DNA of 64,000 nucleotides from Ligula intestinalis. Lineage: Eukaryota; Platyhelminthes; Cestoda; Diphyllobothriidea; Diphyllobothriidae. Positions 11,686-22,159 of the stretch are shown here, piece by piece. The stretch lies in assembly GCA_036362985.1 (NCBI GenBank), contig JAYGXS010000002.1:87680331-87744330 (forward strand), read 5' to 3'. Position 1 is the stretch's first letter; each line of letters begins with the position of its first letter. The notes below the pieces were generated by a model. That model had not been told where the DNA came from and searched no databases. It was given only the letters and a program-made list of their open reading frames with translations. The position numbers and the translations under genes are program-made.

Positions 11686-12055
11686 TGATATTAGATGCTG
11701 GAATGTACGAACTTTCTTGGCCCTGGTACCCAACGTCTGACGGCACACATTCGTACCTTAGATGTCTGCTACCTGTCTGACATCCAATTTTCTGACTCAG
11801 GCACTCAGGATTTAAAAAACCGGAAGCCCACTGACACTTCATTCTATACCAAAGTGGTCCATGCAAATCCTTTGGTAGATATGATGTGGTGATCACACTC
11901 ACCACCAGCGAACCATGCACTAGTCGCTTGGGAATCGGTCAATGAGCGGATGGCCTAAGTGCGAACGAAGTGTTATTTCGAATACAAGTTTGAAGTGGTC
12001 GCTTCTGCCCTACGCGCATCTATCTCTTGACGCCACAGACAAGGTCACTCAGAGC
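11686..12055 (+). pseudogene. Degenerate RTE-like endonuclease fragment
   Basis: In successive frames the plus strand reads DIRCWNVRTF, then RTLDVCYLSDIQFSDSGTQ, then HALVAWESVNERMA. These match in order the N-terminal endonuclease of flatworm RTE elements ('RCWNVRT', 'LDIVCLSEVR.PDSG', 'LIAWEPVNERMA'). Stops and frameshifts separate the blocks. The remnant is 5'- and 3'-truncated and ends where a GC-rich repeat begins. Confidence 0.75.
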
Positions 12056-12400
12056 ATAGGACCGTACGCGAACTTTCTTTTCGGCCCGCCGGACGCAAAT
12101 TGGTGCACGTGACACGGACCGCCCACGCCAGCGTCTGCCTCCGTGCGGTCCAACCAATCACCATGAAGACCACTGAGAAAAAGCGAGCATTCGGCGGACG
12201 CAACGCTGCTGCGCTCTCACGGCAAACGCAACGCCAGACCGAATCAACCCTCGTCATAACTATTCTTCTATTCATCTACAGAAAAAACCATTCCTAACAA
12301 TCCGCCTTTCCCAAGACGCCTCTAATCTCCTAAGGAATCGGGCCCGGAAGATCGCTGCCGTTAGGGTTAAACTGCAATAGCCTTAACCCCATGCGATAGG
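12056..12400 (+). repeat. GC-rich MITE/SINE-like repeat, copy 1
   Basis: A GC-rich head ends in a conserved tail: TTCCTAACAATCCGCCTTTC, then CTCCTAAGGAATCGG, GAAGATCGC and TTAGGGTTAAAC. The same tail ends copies at 22160, 50240 and 55660. No reading frame and no clear tRNA boxes were seen. Confidence 0.7.
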
Positions 12401-12525
12401 TTTCCCAAGTCCGAACTCAGAGCAGACTGATGAGGTTGGACAGTACTAACTGTGAAAATGAGCCTACAAAGTGCTCTACAGAAAAGTGTTGCTCGCAGTC
12501 CCTTAGGGTCAGTTGTTATTGTAAT

Positions 12526-13046
12526 ACAGTAGTCGCCGGTTATTAAGCCCACGATTAAAAGGCCCGGCCGCTTATTAAGCCCAAATCAACTTGGGACGAA
12601 ATTTCACATAGCAAAATCCGCCGGCTAATAAGCCCAGTCGCCGGCTACAAAGCCCAGTTTGCCAACAGAATGGACTGAGATTCTCATCTCTCTACACTGC
12701 AACGCGGTCTACAGGCATCAGCTTTCACAAAATTCGACGATTTCTGCTGCCTGGAGAAGGACATCACAGAGCTCTTGGGTGAAGTTTCCTCCAAAACAAC
12801 TGGCACTAGACCGCTTTTGTTAAGCGTGTCGCAAACCATTTCTTTGTTGCGAAAAATACAGACGAACAGCATTCTTTGCTTGTACATAACCAAGCTCTAC
12901 ACATAATAAAGTACATATGTAATATATAATGCCTATCCTGCGTTTGCTAATCAAGAATCGGGACTCTCCGGTTAGTGCGACCGCCGCTTATTAAGCCCAA
13001 TTTGGTCTGGGCCTGAGGTGGGCTTAATAGCCGGCGACTACTGTAG
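12526..13046. mobile_element. pogo/Tc1-mariner-like MITE with TA target duplication
   Basis: The left end CAGTAGTCGCCGGTTATTA and the right end (reverse complement CAGTAGTCGCCGGCTATTA) are terminal inverted repeats, each flanked by TA, the target site of the Tc1/mariner superfamily. Sub-terminal repeats of the type CGCTTATTAAGCCCA recur inside both ends. The interior (about 12690-12900) is open on the plus strand and could be a transposase C-terminal remnant, but no DDE residue is visible. Length is about 520 bp. Confidence 0.8.
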
Positions 13047-13047
13047 T

Positions 13048-13240
13048 AGCGAAAATTCGATTCCCAGGTGGTAAGTCAGAAGGAGCAAGGGCGTTCACTG
13101 GGAGAGGTGTATGTGTGATCTGACGTTTCGGATAGTTATCTCGTCTATTTATCGTCAGAGAGTGAATACTCTGCCTCCTGGCTCTCGTTATATGCCGCTC
13201 ATTTTTTTTCGCGGGCGTAGTTGTTATTGTTGTGTGTCAA
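13048..13240 (-). mobile_element. Solo Penelope-like element end
   Basis: The segment AAAATTCGATTCCCAGGTGG through the CTGACGTTTCGG box to TATATGCCGCTC matches both ends of the PLE at 32380-34135. It starts immediately after the MITE and carries a hammerhead-like motif on the minus strand. No coding part of the element is present. Confidence 0.65.
13119..13161 (-). ncRNA. Hammerhead-ribozyme-like motif in PLE end
   Basis: Read on the minus strand: TCT, CTGACGA, a helix II with ATAG/CTAT core (the related copy at 34003 has GGATAG/CTAT), GAAA, CGTC, AGA. The flanking TCT/AGA forms a 3-bp helix I. All core residues (CUGANGA, GAAA, GUC) are present. Helix III is only the palindrome ACGT, which in known PLE hammerheads implies action as a dimer. 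Confidence 0.55.
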
Positions 13241-15195
13241 CCCGCGGGATTACAGGACCACGGGCCATGCCACTTTTCACCAGTAGCTAATCATTTAAAT
13301 GCTGTATATTGATTGGCTTAGAGGTCTCACGTGCCTAGGGCCAAGACTTGCGCTGCCGCAACCCGATAGTGGGCATGAGGCGGACACCATGGGTGGCTTT
13401 CACAGCGAAACAAGCAAGAGCTTGCGGGGCAGGTTGTCACGCCTGACTGCAAGACTCGGCAGGGGAAGAAACAGTGAGTCTGCAGTAGTGAATGGACTGC
13501 CCCAGTCGCCTCATTAACACCTCTATTGTCTCCGTGTGCTCGCCAACTTTCGCTGCAGAACAGCGGAACAAGTAAATGGTTTAATCTGTGACAGCCCGCA
13601 TCCCGTAGTGCTGCGCTGATACATCCCGTTCGCACTCTCCAAGCCTTTGGCTACCGCGCATTACTCCGCGTGCCCAGCGCTGACTCATCCTCCCTTCTAT
13701 GTTCGGTCTTGTACTTTCGCACGCTCGTTATCGACGCGCGTACACTCGAAGCTAATCGATGCCTCGAGAGCGCTGATGCCAACAACTGAACCTTTTCTTG
13801 ATTGGTTGAGGACTGGGCAAGCTTGACTTATCTCGCGTGCATAGCCGCAGCATACACACTTTTTCATCGACACAACTGGCCTTTGTGCGCTGCGCTTGTA
13901 GCGGCTATTGTTAGGCTACTTTACCACAGTAAAGATGTTCCACTTCATTTCGTCTTCCCTGAATTGTCATTTTGGTATCCTTCTATTGTCGGTACAGCCA
14001 CTAGCGTTCGACAAGTCGCAGCTGCAAGCGTTAGTTTAAAGACGCCTTCGCTACGATCGACTGATTGCTGCCAGGGGCTAGAATGGCTGGAGCTCCTAAC
14101 TGAAAAAAATTATCATAGTATTTACCACTTTGAACTTGGTCATCGGTGTGGCAGTGGTGAGAGATCGCTGTAGTCACACCTGACGGTTTGTCACCGCCAC
14201 GTGCTTCCAGCATCACAACAAATATCTGCTGATCTGGTAGTCAGAGGATGTTCATACAGACAGCCATAACGCCTACGCTATAATTAGTTCAAGGTTAACG
14301 ATAGCAGATCAGTATGTGGTTCTGAGTCTGGCAAGGTGCATGGGTCGACTCATGTTTTCATCTGTTACGCTAAAAATAACAGCTGTCACCCGCACCCAAA
14401 AATATCACGTGCTTAACACCTCGATGTCGCCACAATCCGACACCCAGTCTTCTTGAGATCTTAAGCCGAGAAATTCGGTCCTGATTTATGGTCCCAGTTG
14501 ACATAGAAGGCAGTAGCCAATGATCATTACTAAAAATATCACTGTATGAAACAGCTGAGGAAAGTCTTAAATATACCCACCGACGCCGCAGTGACTGGAT
14601 CAGCGAAGCAACTCTACAGTTTTCCTCTCAGATGGCTCGAGCCTGGTCCTGTAACGAGGTTTTTTCAGCCGCCTCCGAACGATGACGAAAAAGTCGGTTA
14701 ACGGTGGCTGGAAGAAAGTTTGGGTGGAACTATCGACCTACACGGAGCAAACTTCAAACGTTAGTGACACTCTTAATCTCTACCAAATTGTCTGTCAAAT
14801 CAGTGGTAAGTCCTTTGCATAGAGTAACTCTGTTCGCGATGTGACTAGCGGCCTTTTATTGAAAACTTAGTCAAGGTCGATTATGGATGTGAGCACTTTG
14901 AGCACCTTCTCAACTTCGATACCAGAACTCAGCATCTCTTCGTTCCCCTCTTCAGCGGAGTCTCCTCCCTCTCTAGTCTATGCAGTTTCATACAACTCCC
15001 CTTCTAAAAAAAGTCTTCGATGTAAACCAAAGACTGCGCAACAACAAGTCAACTCGAGAGAATGGTGTACTCGCTGAAATCGACAAGTATCTTATCTACA
15101 CTGGCACTCGGGCTTCATGAAGTAATTAAGTAAGCGTCAAAGACCACTTACATTCCAATAAATAGGGTTTAGGTATCGTTGCACCTATTCCCGAG
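13241..15195. other. No recognised gene
   Basis: About 2 kb with scattered short reading frames on both strands, none with a recognisable domain. GC-richer up to about 13750. No repeat shared with the rest of the window was found. Confidence 0.4.
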
Positions 15196-15400
15196 AAGGA
15201 AGTCAAGTCAAGTCAAATTTATTAAAGGAAATATACGCAAACGCCTTTGAACTCCCTCTTGGTACATAAAAATTTAAGAAATGCATCGGCAAAGCCGAAC
15301 ATTCTAAAGAAGTCGTTGACACAGTTTCAAACTACTACTCGCTTGTTTCAAGTAATAAACTCACACGCAGTTTACACGAGCCAGCAGGTAGGTAAGAAGG
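15196..15400 (-). repeat. Dispersed repeat, copy 1 (possible non-LTR 3' end)
   Basis: It matches 34305-34500: AGTCAAGTCAAATTTATTAA, then GCATCGGCAAAGCCGAAC and ACACGAGCCAGCAGGT are shared in order. On the minus strand the end reads AATAAATTTGACTTGACTTG, a polyadenylation-like signal followed by short tandem GACTT units. That is the usual look of a CR1/L2-type retroelement 3' terminus. No coding part is attached. Confidence 0.6.
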
Positions 15401-16390
15401 TAAGAAGAGGTGCAAGAACTACCGTGGAAAAGCCCCATCAGCATTGTTCGAGGATTTTTGTTATTGTCTTCCTCAGTCGACTCCAGGCTGCATGTGACTA
15501 GGGTTGGGCCCAACCAAGTCTGATTCTGTGCTGGGTTTGGAGGTATGGACTAGATATTCACACTGAGATGCATTCTTAGAAGCTGCCATAGTTACCAAAA
15601 GCCGACGACCATCTGTTTCGTGGACTTTGCCACAGTTAACACGACTAAACAAAACACTTGCTCTGATTCGGAGCACGGTCGACCTAAAATTGTGAGCAGA
15701 TAACAGTCCTAAATGGCATGAACATCTGGGTCAGGTCTTGGTCTCCAAAGTCTTGCGGGCGGTGATAGATGAACAATTTGCATCCTTCAGGATCCGTAAA
15801 TTAAAATGAAGCAAAACGTTATCGGGTGCATCGTGAAGTATCTCTTTGTCAATTTCTTAAAGAAAGCATGTAAATCCTTTAAGAGGTCGCTTGAAAGTGG
15901 TCCACAATGCTGCGGTGAAACTTGCTGGAGGCCGCTAATTTCTTCACCTGTAATTCTGAGCCCCCCAAGATCCCTCCTCCTATTGTACTGACATAGTCAT
16001 CGCCTGAAAAAAAAACACTCTGGGATTGACCGAAGGCGGCGAGATATGAAGAAAAGTTTGGGGGCAGACGGAGTGGGGAATTAAGATATCGCCAGAGCTC
16101 ACCTTAAAACACGCATTGGGGAGGTGAGGAGAACGTCCTCGATGTTTATTTTCTCCTCCCATCAAGGTGAGAAATCCCTTCGAGAGCTCGCGATCGAGCC
16201 CGAGGTGAAGAGAGCAGTTAGCACGTCACTAACTTGGTCAAGGGTAGCAATTCTATTTCTGTTGCGTTCGGGCCATTTATAGGGCCTTTTGAAACTGAGA
16301 AGTAACCTAAAGGATCGCCTAAAACAAAAGCAAACTGACGTGACGGCAAGTTTTGGTGATCTGCAATTTATGTTGTCAAGGCTAAAAGGG
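15401..16390. other. No recognised gene
   Basis: Nothing supported in this stretch apart from short chance reading frames. Confidence 0.4.
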
Positions 16391-16394
16391 TCAC

Positions 16395-16714
16395 TAAGTA
16401 GCTCAATTTATACATATACATCACTCCATCATATGTCTGAGGTCGCTGAGTGACAGCCTGATATCAGAAGTCAGTTTTTGGCAAACAATTGTTTTTCAGC
16501 AACTCTTCATCAGACCAAAATATTGCAAGGGAAATTGACGCTGTACATAACACTAAAAGTTTGAATAGGAAGAAAAATCAATAACTATCTAACACGGGCG
16601 CTAATTGGCCAACGCGGACTATGTCACTTTGCGCATGTAGGCCATGTCAGCGTGTTGGTTGAGGGATTGTCACTTGTTGGGAGGGGCGAAATCCTATCGC
16701 CACCTGATGTCGGT
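16395..16714 (-). repeat. 3' flank of PLE 1
   Basis: CTGAGGTCGCTGAGTGACAG near 16437 matches the terminal segment of the PLE copy at 58850-59745. GCAACTCTTCATCAGACC near 16500 matches GCAGCTCCTCATCAAGCC in PLE 3 near 26130. This is the untranslated end of the element whose coding part starts at 16715. Confidence 0.55.
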
Positions 16715-18660
16715 TTAGGCCATGGAAGTGACAGAGCTTGCGTCAGTCTTCTGACAACACAGCACTGGATTTGCTAGCCTTATAGCCACTGCTTCGGCTG
16801 TAGCCTTTGGAAAAATTAGATGGTTCGATGGTTCGTATCGACTAGATGTGCGAGAATAGCACTCGAGATCGATCTAGTTTAACCTTTACTTAGCCAGGTC
16901 GGTATGTGCTCACGCACCCTCTTTTCGAGACGCCTCGTTGTACGGCCGATGTATCCCGCTCCACAGGAGCAAGTGAAAGAGTAAATGCACATTGATGTGG
17001 CCTTCAAAGAGAGTCTGTATTTACCTCCCAATCGTAGGAGGGGAGAGTTCTTGAAGAACACCCGTAAGTTCGCCGCTGGGAAAGCGTTTGTGATTGCAGT
17101 CCTCAAGCGTCGTCTGACCAGCTCGCTGGTTGCATCGCCTAAGAAAGGCAGTCTTATGAACACGTCTTTCTTTTCTGCAGTTAAGGTGACAGACTTTTTG
17201 GCGCGTTCACCAATATTTCTGCGGATGAACCTTTCCGGGTATCCATTTTCAATTAATGTATGCTGCAGCTGTTGGAGTTCTGCTTTGACGATCTGTCGTA
17301 TTCTAGCTGCTAATCCTTGGACCAGATTTCGTTTTATATTGAGGGGGACAAAACTGTGGAAGTTAGTGTATTGTCCTGTCCAGGTTTTCTTTCGGAAAAA
17401 CCTGCGTAGGATAGATCCATCCTCTTGCCTTCGCAGAAGGACGTCAAGGAACGCAATTTCATCGTCCACTTCAGTCTCAGCAGAAAACTTGAGCGATGGG
17501 TGAGCGCTGTTAAACTTCGCGACCAAGGCGTCAATGTCAGTGTTATAGTCAGTCAAACAGAAGATATCATCTACATATCGACCGTAGAATGCAAGGTCAT
17601 TGATGGTGTCCCCTAGACTCGTTTTCTCGATCTTGCCCATAAAGACATTTGCAAGAAACGGTCCAAGTGGTGAGCCCATCGCCACAGCATCAATCCATCT
17701 GTATAACTGACCATTGCAGAGAAATTGGACATTTTGTGTGCATCGCTTAAGTAGATCTTTGAGGGTTTTCACGGGCATACCTATCTGGTAGTTCGTGTCC
17801 CGAATAACGTCGCAGAGGTAGTTTATGGTTTCTGCCACGGGTACGTTGGTGAATAGTGACGATACATCCAATGAGAGCATCTTACTTCTTGCAACGTTCA
17901 TATTCTTTATAGCTTTCACAAATTCAAATGTGTCTTTCAGGCTTCGAGGATACATGTAACTTCCAAGAGGTTTCAACTTTTCTACCAGCCATTTAGCAAT
18001 GGTGTGGTAAGGGGAGTTTCTCATATCCAGGATAGGACGTAAGGGTAGCCCCTGTTTGTGAATTTTCGGAAGTCCATACATTCTAGGTATCATCGTTCCT
18101 ACAGGTCTTAGTGTTTCAAGCTCTTTGTCAGTCAAAAGCCTTCTTTATGGAGGTCTTTGAGAATTGTAGTCAGCTGACCTTCAACAGTATCTGTGCGATC
18201 TTTGTCCTTATCAGCTTTTGAGAACTTTGTATGATCTGCTAAAATTGCTTCTAGTTTTGCGACGTAATCATTTTTATCCATTAGTACTATCCCAGATCCT
18301 TTGTCTGGTCTGGTTAGCACGATATTTTCATTTCTTCGTAGCTCTTTTAGGCTATCAAGGTGGGCTTTTGTTAAGGGGCCTTTGTTCATTGGAGTCTTTC
18401 TTAAGTACTGTTGGCAACAGTTAACCAGGGTTGACTTTAGATAATCAACTTCTTTAGGCATGGAAGATTTTAGATCGGAGGTTTGGTTAAAGAGGCTCTC
18501 AAATTCAGTTTCTAATTCTATTTGTCTCAGCCTTTTTCGTGCAATGCAGAATCTAGGGCCTAGGGGTAGTACTTCTATGAGGGTTTTGTCAAGACGGATT
18601 GAGGAATAGTTATGCACGTACCTCTGGGACCAGTGTATGCCCTAATCAGATAGATCGGAT
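16715..18660 (-). pseudogene. Penelope-like element 1: reverse transcriptase plus GIY-YIG, broken
   Basis: Near-complete PLE polyprotein on the minus strand. The N-terminal block 18617-18132 includes RPDKGSGIVLMDKNDY, typical of the region before the RT. A one-base frameshift at about 18133 leads to the 418-residue block 18135-16879 with RT motifs YGLPKIHK, SLDVSSLFTNVP, AMGSPLGP and the catalytic box YGRYVDD (about 17577-17566), then FLDV, NGYPERF and a GIY-YIG-type endonuclease (CIYSFTCSCGAGYIGRT). A TAA at 16881-16879 cuts the endonuclease. The expected continuation (AILAHLVDTNH, then ATAEAVAIRLANPVL) follows in shifted frames to a TAA at 16717-16715. PLEs retrotranspose by nicking DNA with the endonuclease and priming cDNA. 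This copy is recently active-looking but dead. Confidence 0.92.
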
Positions 18661-18759
18661 AAACACCCCAGTTCCATATACATATACGCTGCCTCCTTAA
18701 CCAGGAGAAGGAAAACGGCGACAAATGTTTATCAACTCCAAAGACCTCAGGCGAGTCTG
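18661..18759. repeat. PLE 5'-end segment
   Basis: GATAGATCGGATAAACACC just beside PLE 1 is shared with GATAGATCAGATAAACACC at 59750-59768, beside PLE 7. It is probably part of the element's terminal repeat. Confidence 0.45.
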
Positions 18760-19140
18760 TTTCAAAGTGAACAGAGTAGGGACGACTTTTTCAACCGAAT
18801 CTATGCTGCTCGTCAGGTTTTCTCAAGCCTTAGGAAGTTTGTATGGGTCCGACGCGACATCTTAATCGTTACGAAACTTTGCGTGTACCGTGCATCCGTC
18901 CGGTTTGTTTTTCGATATGTTTGCGAACGTTGGCCTGTGTGCATGGAAGATGAGCGAAACCTGGAGGTATTTGACCACCATTACTGGAGAAACATCCTTC
19001 GAGTGAAATGCACCAACTTCGTCTCAAGTGAAACAGGCTGCACTCGCCAAAACAACACCGCAAGGATATCCCAGGCCATCAAAGAGCATTAAGAAAGGGC
19101 ACGTTCAAAGCCGCCCACCCATCGAACTCAGTGTTACAGC
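18760..19140 (+). pseudogene. RTE-like reverse transcriptase C-terminal remnant
   Basis: The plus-strand translation runs QVFSSLRKFVW, VYRASVRFVFRY, LEVFDHHYWRNILRVKC and ISQAIKE. It follows the C-terminal region of flatworm RTE proteins ('VYRASVRSVLLYGSETWP', 'LEVFDHRCLRSILRV'). It is 5'-truncated beside PLE 1 and decayed after about 19090. Confidence 0.75.
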
Positions 19141-19672
19141 ACTCTATCCGCTGTCGTTACGCAACTGAAGACGTCGAAAAAGGATTAATTCAAAACATGA
19201 ATTGACGCAATTTGTCAAGTTAGGAAACTTTCTCTTGGAGCTTCGGTATTCGGTTTCCGTCGTTGGCGAAGAGATTTGGTTGAACTGTTTATATCTGCGA
19301 CGCGGAACGTCACGCATAGGAAAGTACAACCCGGCACGTGATCGAGGCTGCTTAAATCGGACATGATCGCACAGCCATACCAAGTACAAGTAAATATCCG
19401 AAATACTTGCCAAGGCCTCGCCATAGAACTACGTGTGTCCATGATCATGATTGCTATTTCGCCACTTGTCAGCGCGAAGCGCAACAAGCGGGTGTGTCAG
19501 ATACTGGCGCAGCCGTTTTTCTTCTATTTCTTAATCTTCTGGTTTAAATATACTGCAAGAATTGGCTTCATTTCACGGTCGCTCAAACGTTGTCACCGAA
19601 TTCTTAACTTTTGTACTTGACTTGGCAAATATACCCTGAATATGCAAAATAAGTCACTTAGATGGGCGAGAC
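19141..19672. other. No recognised gene
   Basis: It may include the decayed 3' end of the RTE fragment upstream; nothing specific was aligned. Confidence 0.3.
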
Positions 19673-20110
19673 TATCGCAGAGTGTTAAGTTAGTTAAAGC
19701 GTGCAACTGCGATCTTCAGACCATGGCTACTTAATGCAGAAGAGAAGTCTATAAAGGCCAAAATAGTAGGAAGAATGTATTGTGTACACAAGGGAGAGGA
19801 GAATAGATGAGAGAAGATTGACTCGGGAGAGGCCGTACGCTCAGGAGATCAGCCGGATCCCAAGTGACTGTTGAGAGCAGTCAGGACAGCAGACAGGGAG
19901 AGAGAGCTTTAATTGGCTAAAGTGGCCTGGAGATTTTGGGCAAAGAGGCAGCATGCGTCGGGAACGCGTGCAAGCTCGCTATTCGTCGCTGGCTCAAAAC
20001 GCGTAGATGCGGGAAGTGTGATTGGCTGATCGAGACGTCGAAAACCGCGTCGGTGAGCCTTTGGGAAAGTGCACTTCGATGCGAGCTAGTCGGCCAGGCA
20101 CGATCCACTA
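19673..20110 (+). repeat. LTR-like repeat family, solo copy
   Basis: Shares its full length with 37757-38182 and 38934-39330: TATCGCAG start, GCGATCTTCAGACCATGG, GTAGTAGGAAGA, GGCCTGGAGATTTTGGGC, TGATTGGCTGATCGAGACG, GAGCTAGTC. No coding content. It may be a solo LTR-like copy because two others sit 750 bp apart in direct orientation. Confidence 0.7.
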
Positions 20111-20486
20111 AAAGACCCGAAAATACTATAATTGTTGAGCTCTCTAACTGAATGAGAACGTTGAACTTTAAAACTTCCGTAAATGGCATTCAACCTTTAT
20201 ATACCAAGTCTACGCCCACATAAGTTACTAAGCACTAAACCGTAACTGACCTGGTACAGACTTCAATGACAAGTAATAAATCCTTAACCAATATTTATGT
20301 ACGCACAGACGAAATATGTCAGGCGAGAAGGAGAAGACTATTAATAATGAAATTGTGGACGCTACGTCACCGATTCCCGAGCGTGCACCGTGAAGATTGG
20401 AGGTGACCTTCACTCATGTTTAGTTTTTTACATCCTTTTTTACCATAATTTTCGAGCATAAAATATGGGTAGTTTACTGTAATCGT
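20111..20486. other. No recognised gene
   Basis: Nothing supported between the LTR-like repeat and the PLE 2 end. Confidence 0.35.
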
Positions 20487-20511
20487 GCTGAAAATTTGAT
20501 TCCCGGGAGAG

Positions 20512-20556
20512 CCTGACGCTTTTGGTAGTTGTCTCGTCTACCCGTCTTCGGAGAAT
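20512..20556 (-). ncRNA. Degenerate hammerhead-like motif, PLE 2 left end
   Basis: Minus strand: CCGAAGA, then GGGTAG/CTACC helix II with loop ACGAGACAA, then AAAAGCGTC. The helix II is well kept, but CTGA is CCGA and GAAACGTC is altered, so activity is unlikely. Confidence 0.4.
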
Positions 20557-20698
20557 GGATACTCTGGCTCATGGTTCTCGTCATTATGCCATCCTTTCTT
20601 GCGTGTGCCTGTTCTACCAATCATGTTTAAGTCACTGTGTGTCTCTCGCCGCGGCTTCAGTCTCCTCGTCTGTCGGTCTCCTCTCTGTCGCAGTGACG

Positions 20699-20985
20699 CT
20701 TACTTTGGTGTCGGCCCCCCGTGTGTTTGTTCCGTGGCCTTTTGTGGTACCCCGACTGGTGCTCTGAATAAGCACTTTGGCCGCAGCGTTAGCTCACCGC
20801 ATGGTAATGTGGCTTGCGCTAGTATTAGCCCCCTGTGTGTTCGTCTCTTCGCCTCCCATGGTGTCTTGAATAGTGCCCAACATGCCCACGCTGGCCGCGG
20901 TGTTGGCTGTCCGCGTGCCAATCTCGCGTACGTTGGTATCGGCCTCCCGAGCGTTCGGTTCATCGTCCCCAGTTATGTCCGGACT
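20699..20985 (+). repeat. Imperfect tandem repeat, about 113-bp unit, 2.5 copies
   Basis: Units start at 20699, 20813 and 20925 (ACTTTGGTGTCGGCC, GCTAGTATTAGCCC, ACGTTGGTATCGGCC). Each continues CGTGTGTTTGTTC or similar, and the first two share CGTTAGCTC / TGTTGGCTG segments. They keep one frame open for 164 codons, which is a property of the repeat and not evidence for a gene. Confidence 0.6.
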
Positions 20986-21254
20986 TATTCCCGGACCACG
21001 GCCCCCGTTGTTCCATGCCGCGTCCGTCTTCGGATAAGAAGGTCCTTAAAACAACATATGGGGACTGGTAAATGTATGTGGCGGTTGACTTAACAGTCGG
21101 TCGACACCCAGACCTCTTTAATCTGCCTGGATGTGTGGTCATCACCTCGGCCCACAATTTCGACCGCATCAAAGTTGAAGTCGTGTCCTATCTCTGGAGC
21201 AGGGGTTGCAACCTCCCCACGGGCAGCTTATGCGCATGCATTCGCGTTTTAAGT

Positions 21255-21840
21255 TGTCAGCCGGTTTCTCCAACATAATTGCAGGTCCCGTAGCTGCACT
21301 GAAGTCGGTATACAACGCCTGACTTCTCCTGTTTAGGAACAGGGTCTTTTGGCCACGTTACTTGTTGTCTGATGGTGCAGGTAGGCTTGTTGGCAACCCC
21401 TATTCCGAGAGGAGCGAGAGATCTAGCCACAACGTCGGAAACGCCTTTCATCTACGGGATGCTCCGCCACGACTTTGATAGGCTCCTCGGTCCGTGGTTT
21501 GCGCGGCATTTGAGCCCGTTCAAAAAACACTCGTGGATAGCCGTTTGCTCTGAAATGTTCCCGGAGGAGCTTTGTCTCGTCCCGTTTGGCACCTAGTGTA
21601 CTGCATTGGGTTTCTACCCGTCGGTATAGCGTGCTTATACAGCTCCGCTATTATAACTCAATATTTGCGACGTGTTTGTTGGTTTACGATAGACAGTGGT
21701 CAATAGTTTGCCGTCTGCTTGGCGGCATACGAGCATGTCTAAGAAGGGAAGTCGGCCTTCCACCTCTTCTTCCATCGTAGACTGTAGGTCGGAAACAATT
21801 GAGTTCAGTCGTTCCTTGATTTGACTCTGGTTGCTACCCA
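21255..21840 (-). pseudogene. PLE 2 coding remnant: RT thumb plus GIY-YIG start
   Basis: Minus strand in successive frames: LPFLDMLVCRQADGKL, VYRKPTNTSQIL, FRANGYPRVF, LGIGVANKP, SGVVYRLQCS and CNYVGETG. This is the same order as PLE 5 (44917-45898). It starts after the catalytic YxDD box and stops in the middle of the GIY-YIG domain, so it is truncated on both sides. Confidence 0.85.
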
Positions 21841-22009
21841 AACGGGTAGCCGACACCAACGTAAGCGTCATGGTGACAGACAGGAGACCGACAGACGAGG
21901 AGACTGAAGACGCGGCGAAATACACACACAGTGACTCAAAGATGATTGGTAGAACAGGCACACGCAAGAAAGGACGGCATAAGGACGAGGACCGTGAGCC
22001 AGAGTATCC

Positions 22010-22052
22010 ATTATCTAAAGATTGGTAGACGAGACAACTACCCCAAACGTCC
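22010..22052 (+). ncRNA. Degenerate hammerhead-like motif, PLE 2 right end
   Basis: Plus strand: CTAAAGA, then TGGTAG/CTACC with loop ACGAGACAA, then CAAACGTC. It is the inverted partner of 20512-20556, with a different set of substitutions from the shared consensus. Confidence 0.4.
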
Positions 22053-22159
22053 TTTTTTAATAAACATCTCCCGGAAAAAGCTCCTTTTTCTTCTGCTAGG
22101 CAGTTTGGTAGAGCAACGTTTATCTATCAGACCCAATCAAAACAATTTTAAGATTTAGA

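Larger units (their letters stand above)
20487..22060. mobile_element. Penelope-like element 2, composite with inverted ends
   Basis: The left end (about 20512-20720) and right end (about 21835-22052) are inverted copies of about 200 bp: GTAGTTGTCTCGTCTACC on the left, GGTAGACGAGACAACTACC on the right. The plus-strand left arm (to about 21200) is PLE 5' region, homologous to 32965-33345. The minus-strand coding remnant occupies 21840-21255. The element is therefore two partial PLE copies joined in opposite orientation, the inverted pseudo-LTR layout known for PLEs. Confidence 0.75.

Noticed and set aside
12427..12456. CTGATGA followed by an ACAGT/ACTGT hairpin and GAAA, hammerhead-like
   Set aside because: Six extra bases separate CTGATGA from the hairpin, there is no helix III palindrome or NUH triplet after GAAA, and no helix I pairing.
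16460..16520. CTGATGAAGAG on the minus strand at the PLE 1 3' end, resembling the start of PLE hammerheads
   Set aside because: No GAAACGTC-like box follows at the right distance and no helix II forms; the matching segment in PLE 3 also lacks it.
20599..21093. 164-codon plus-strand frame
   Set aside because: It is kept open by the 113-bp tandem units of the PLE 5' region; composition is repeat-like and no homologous protein is recognised.
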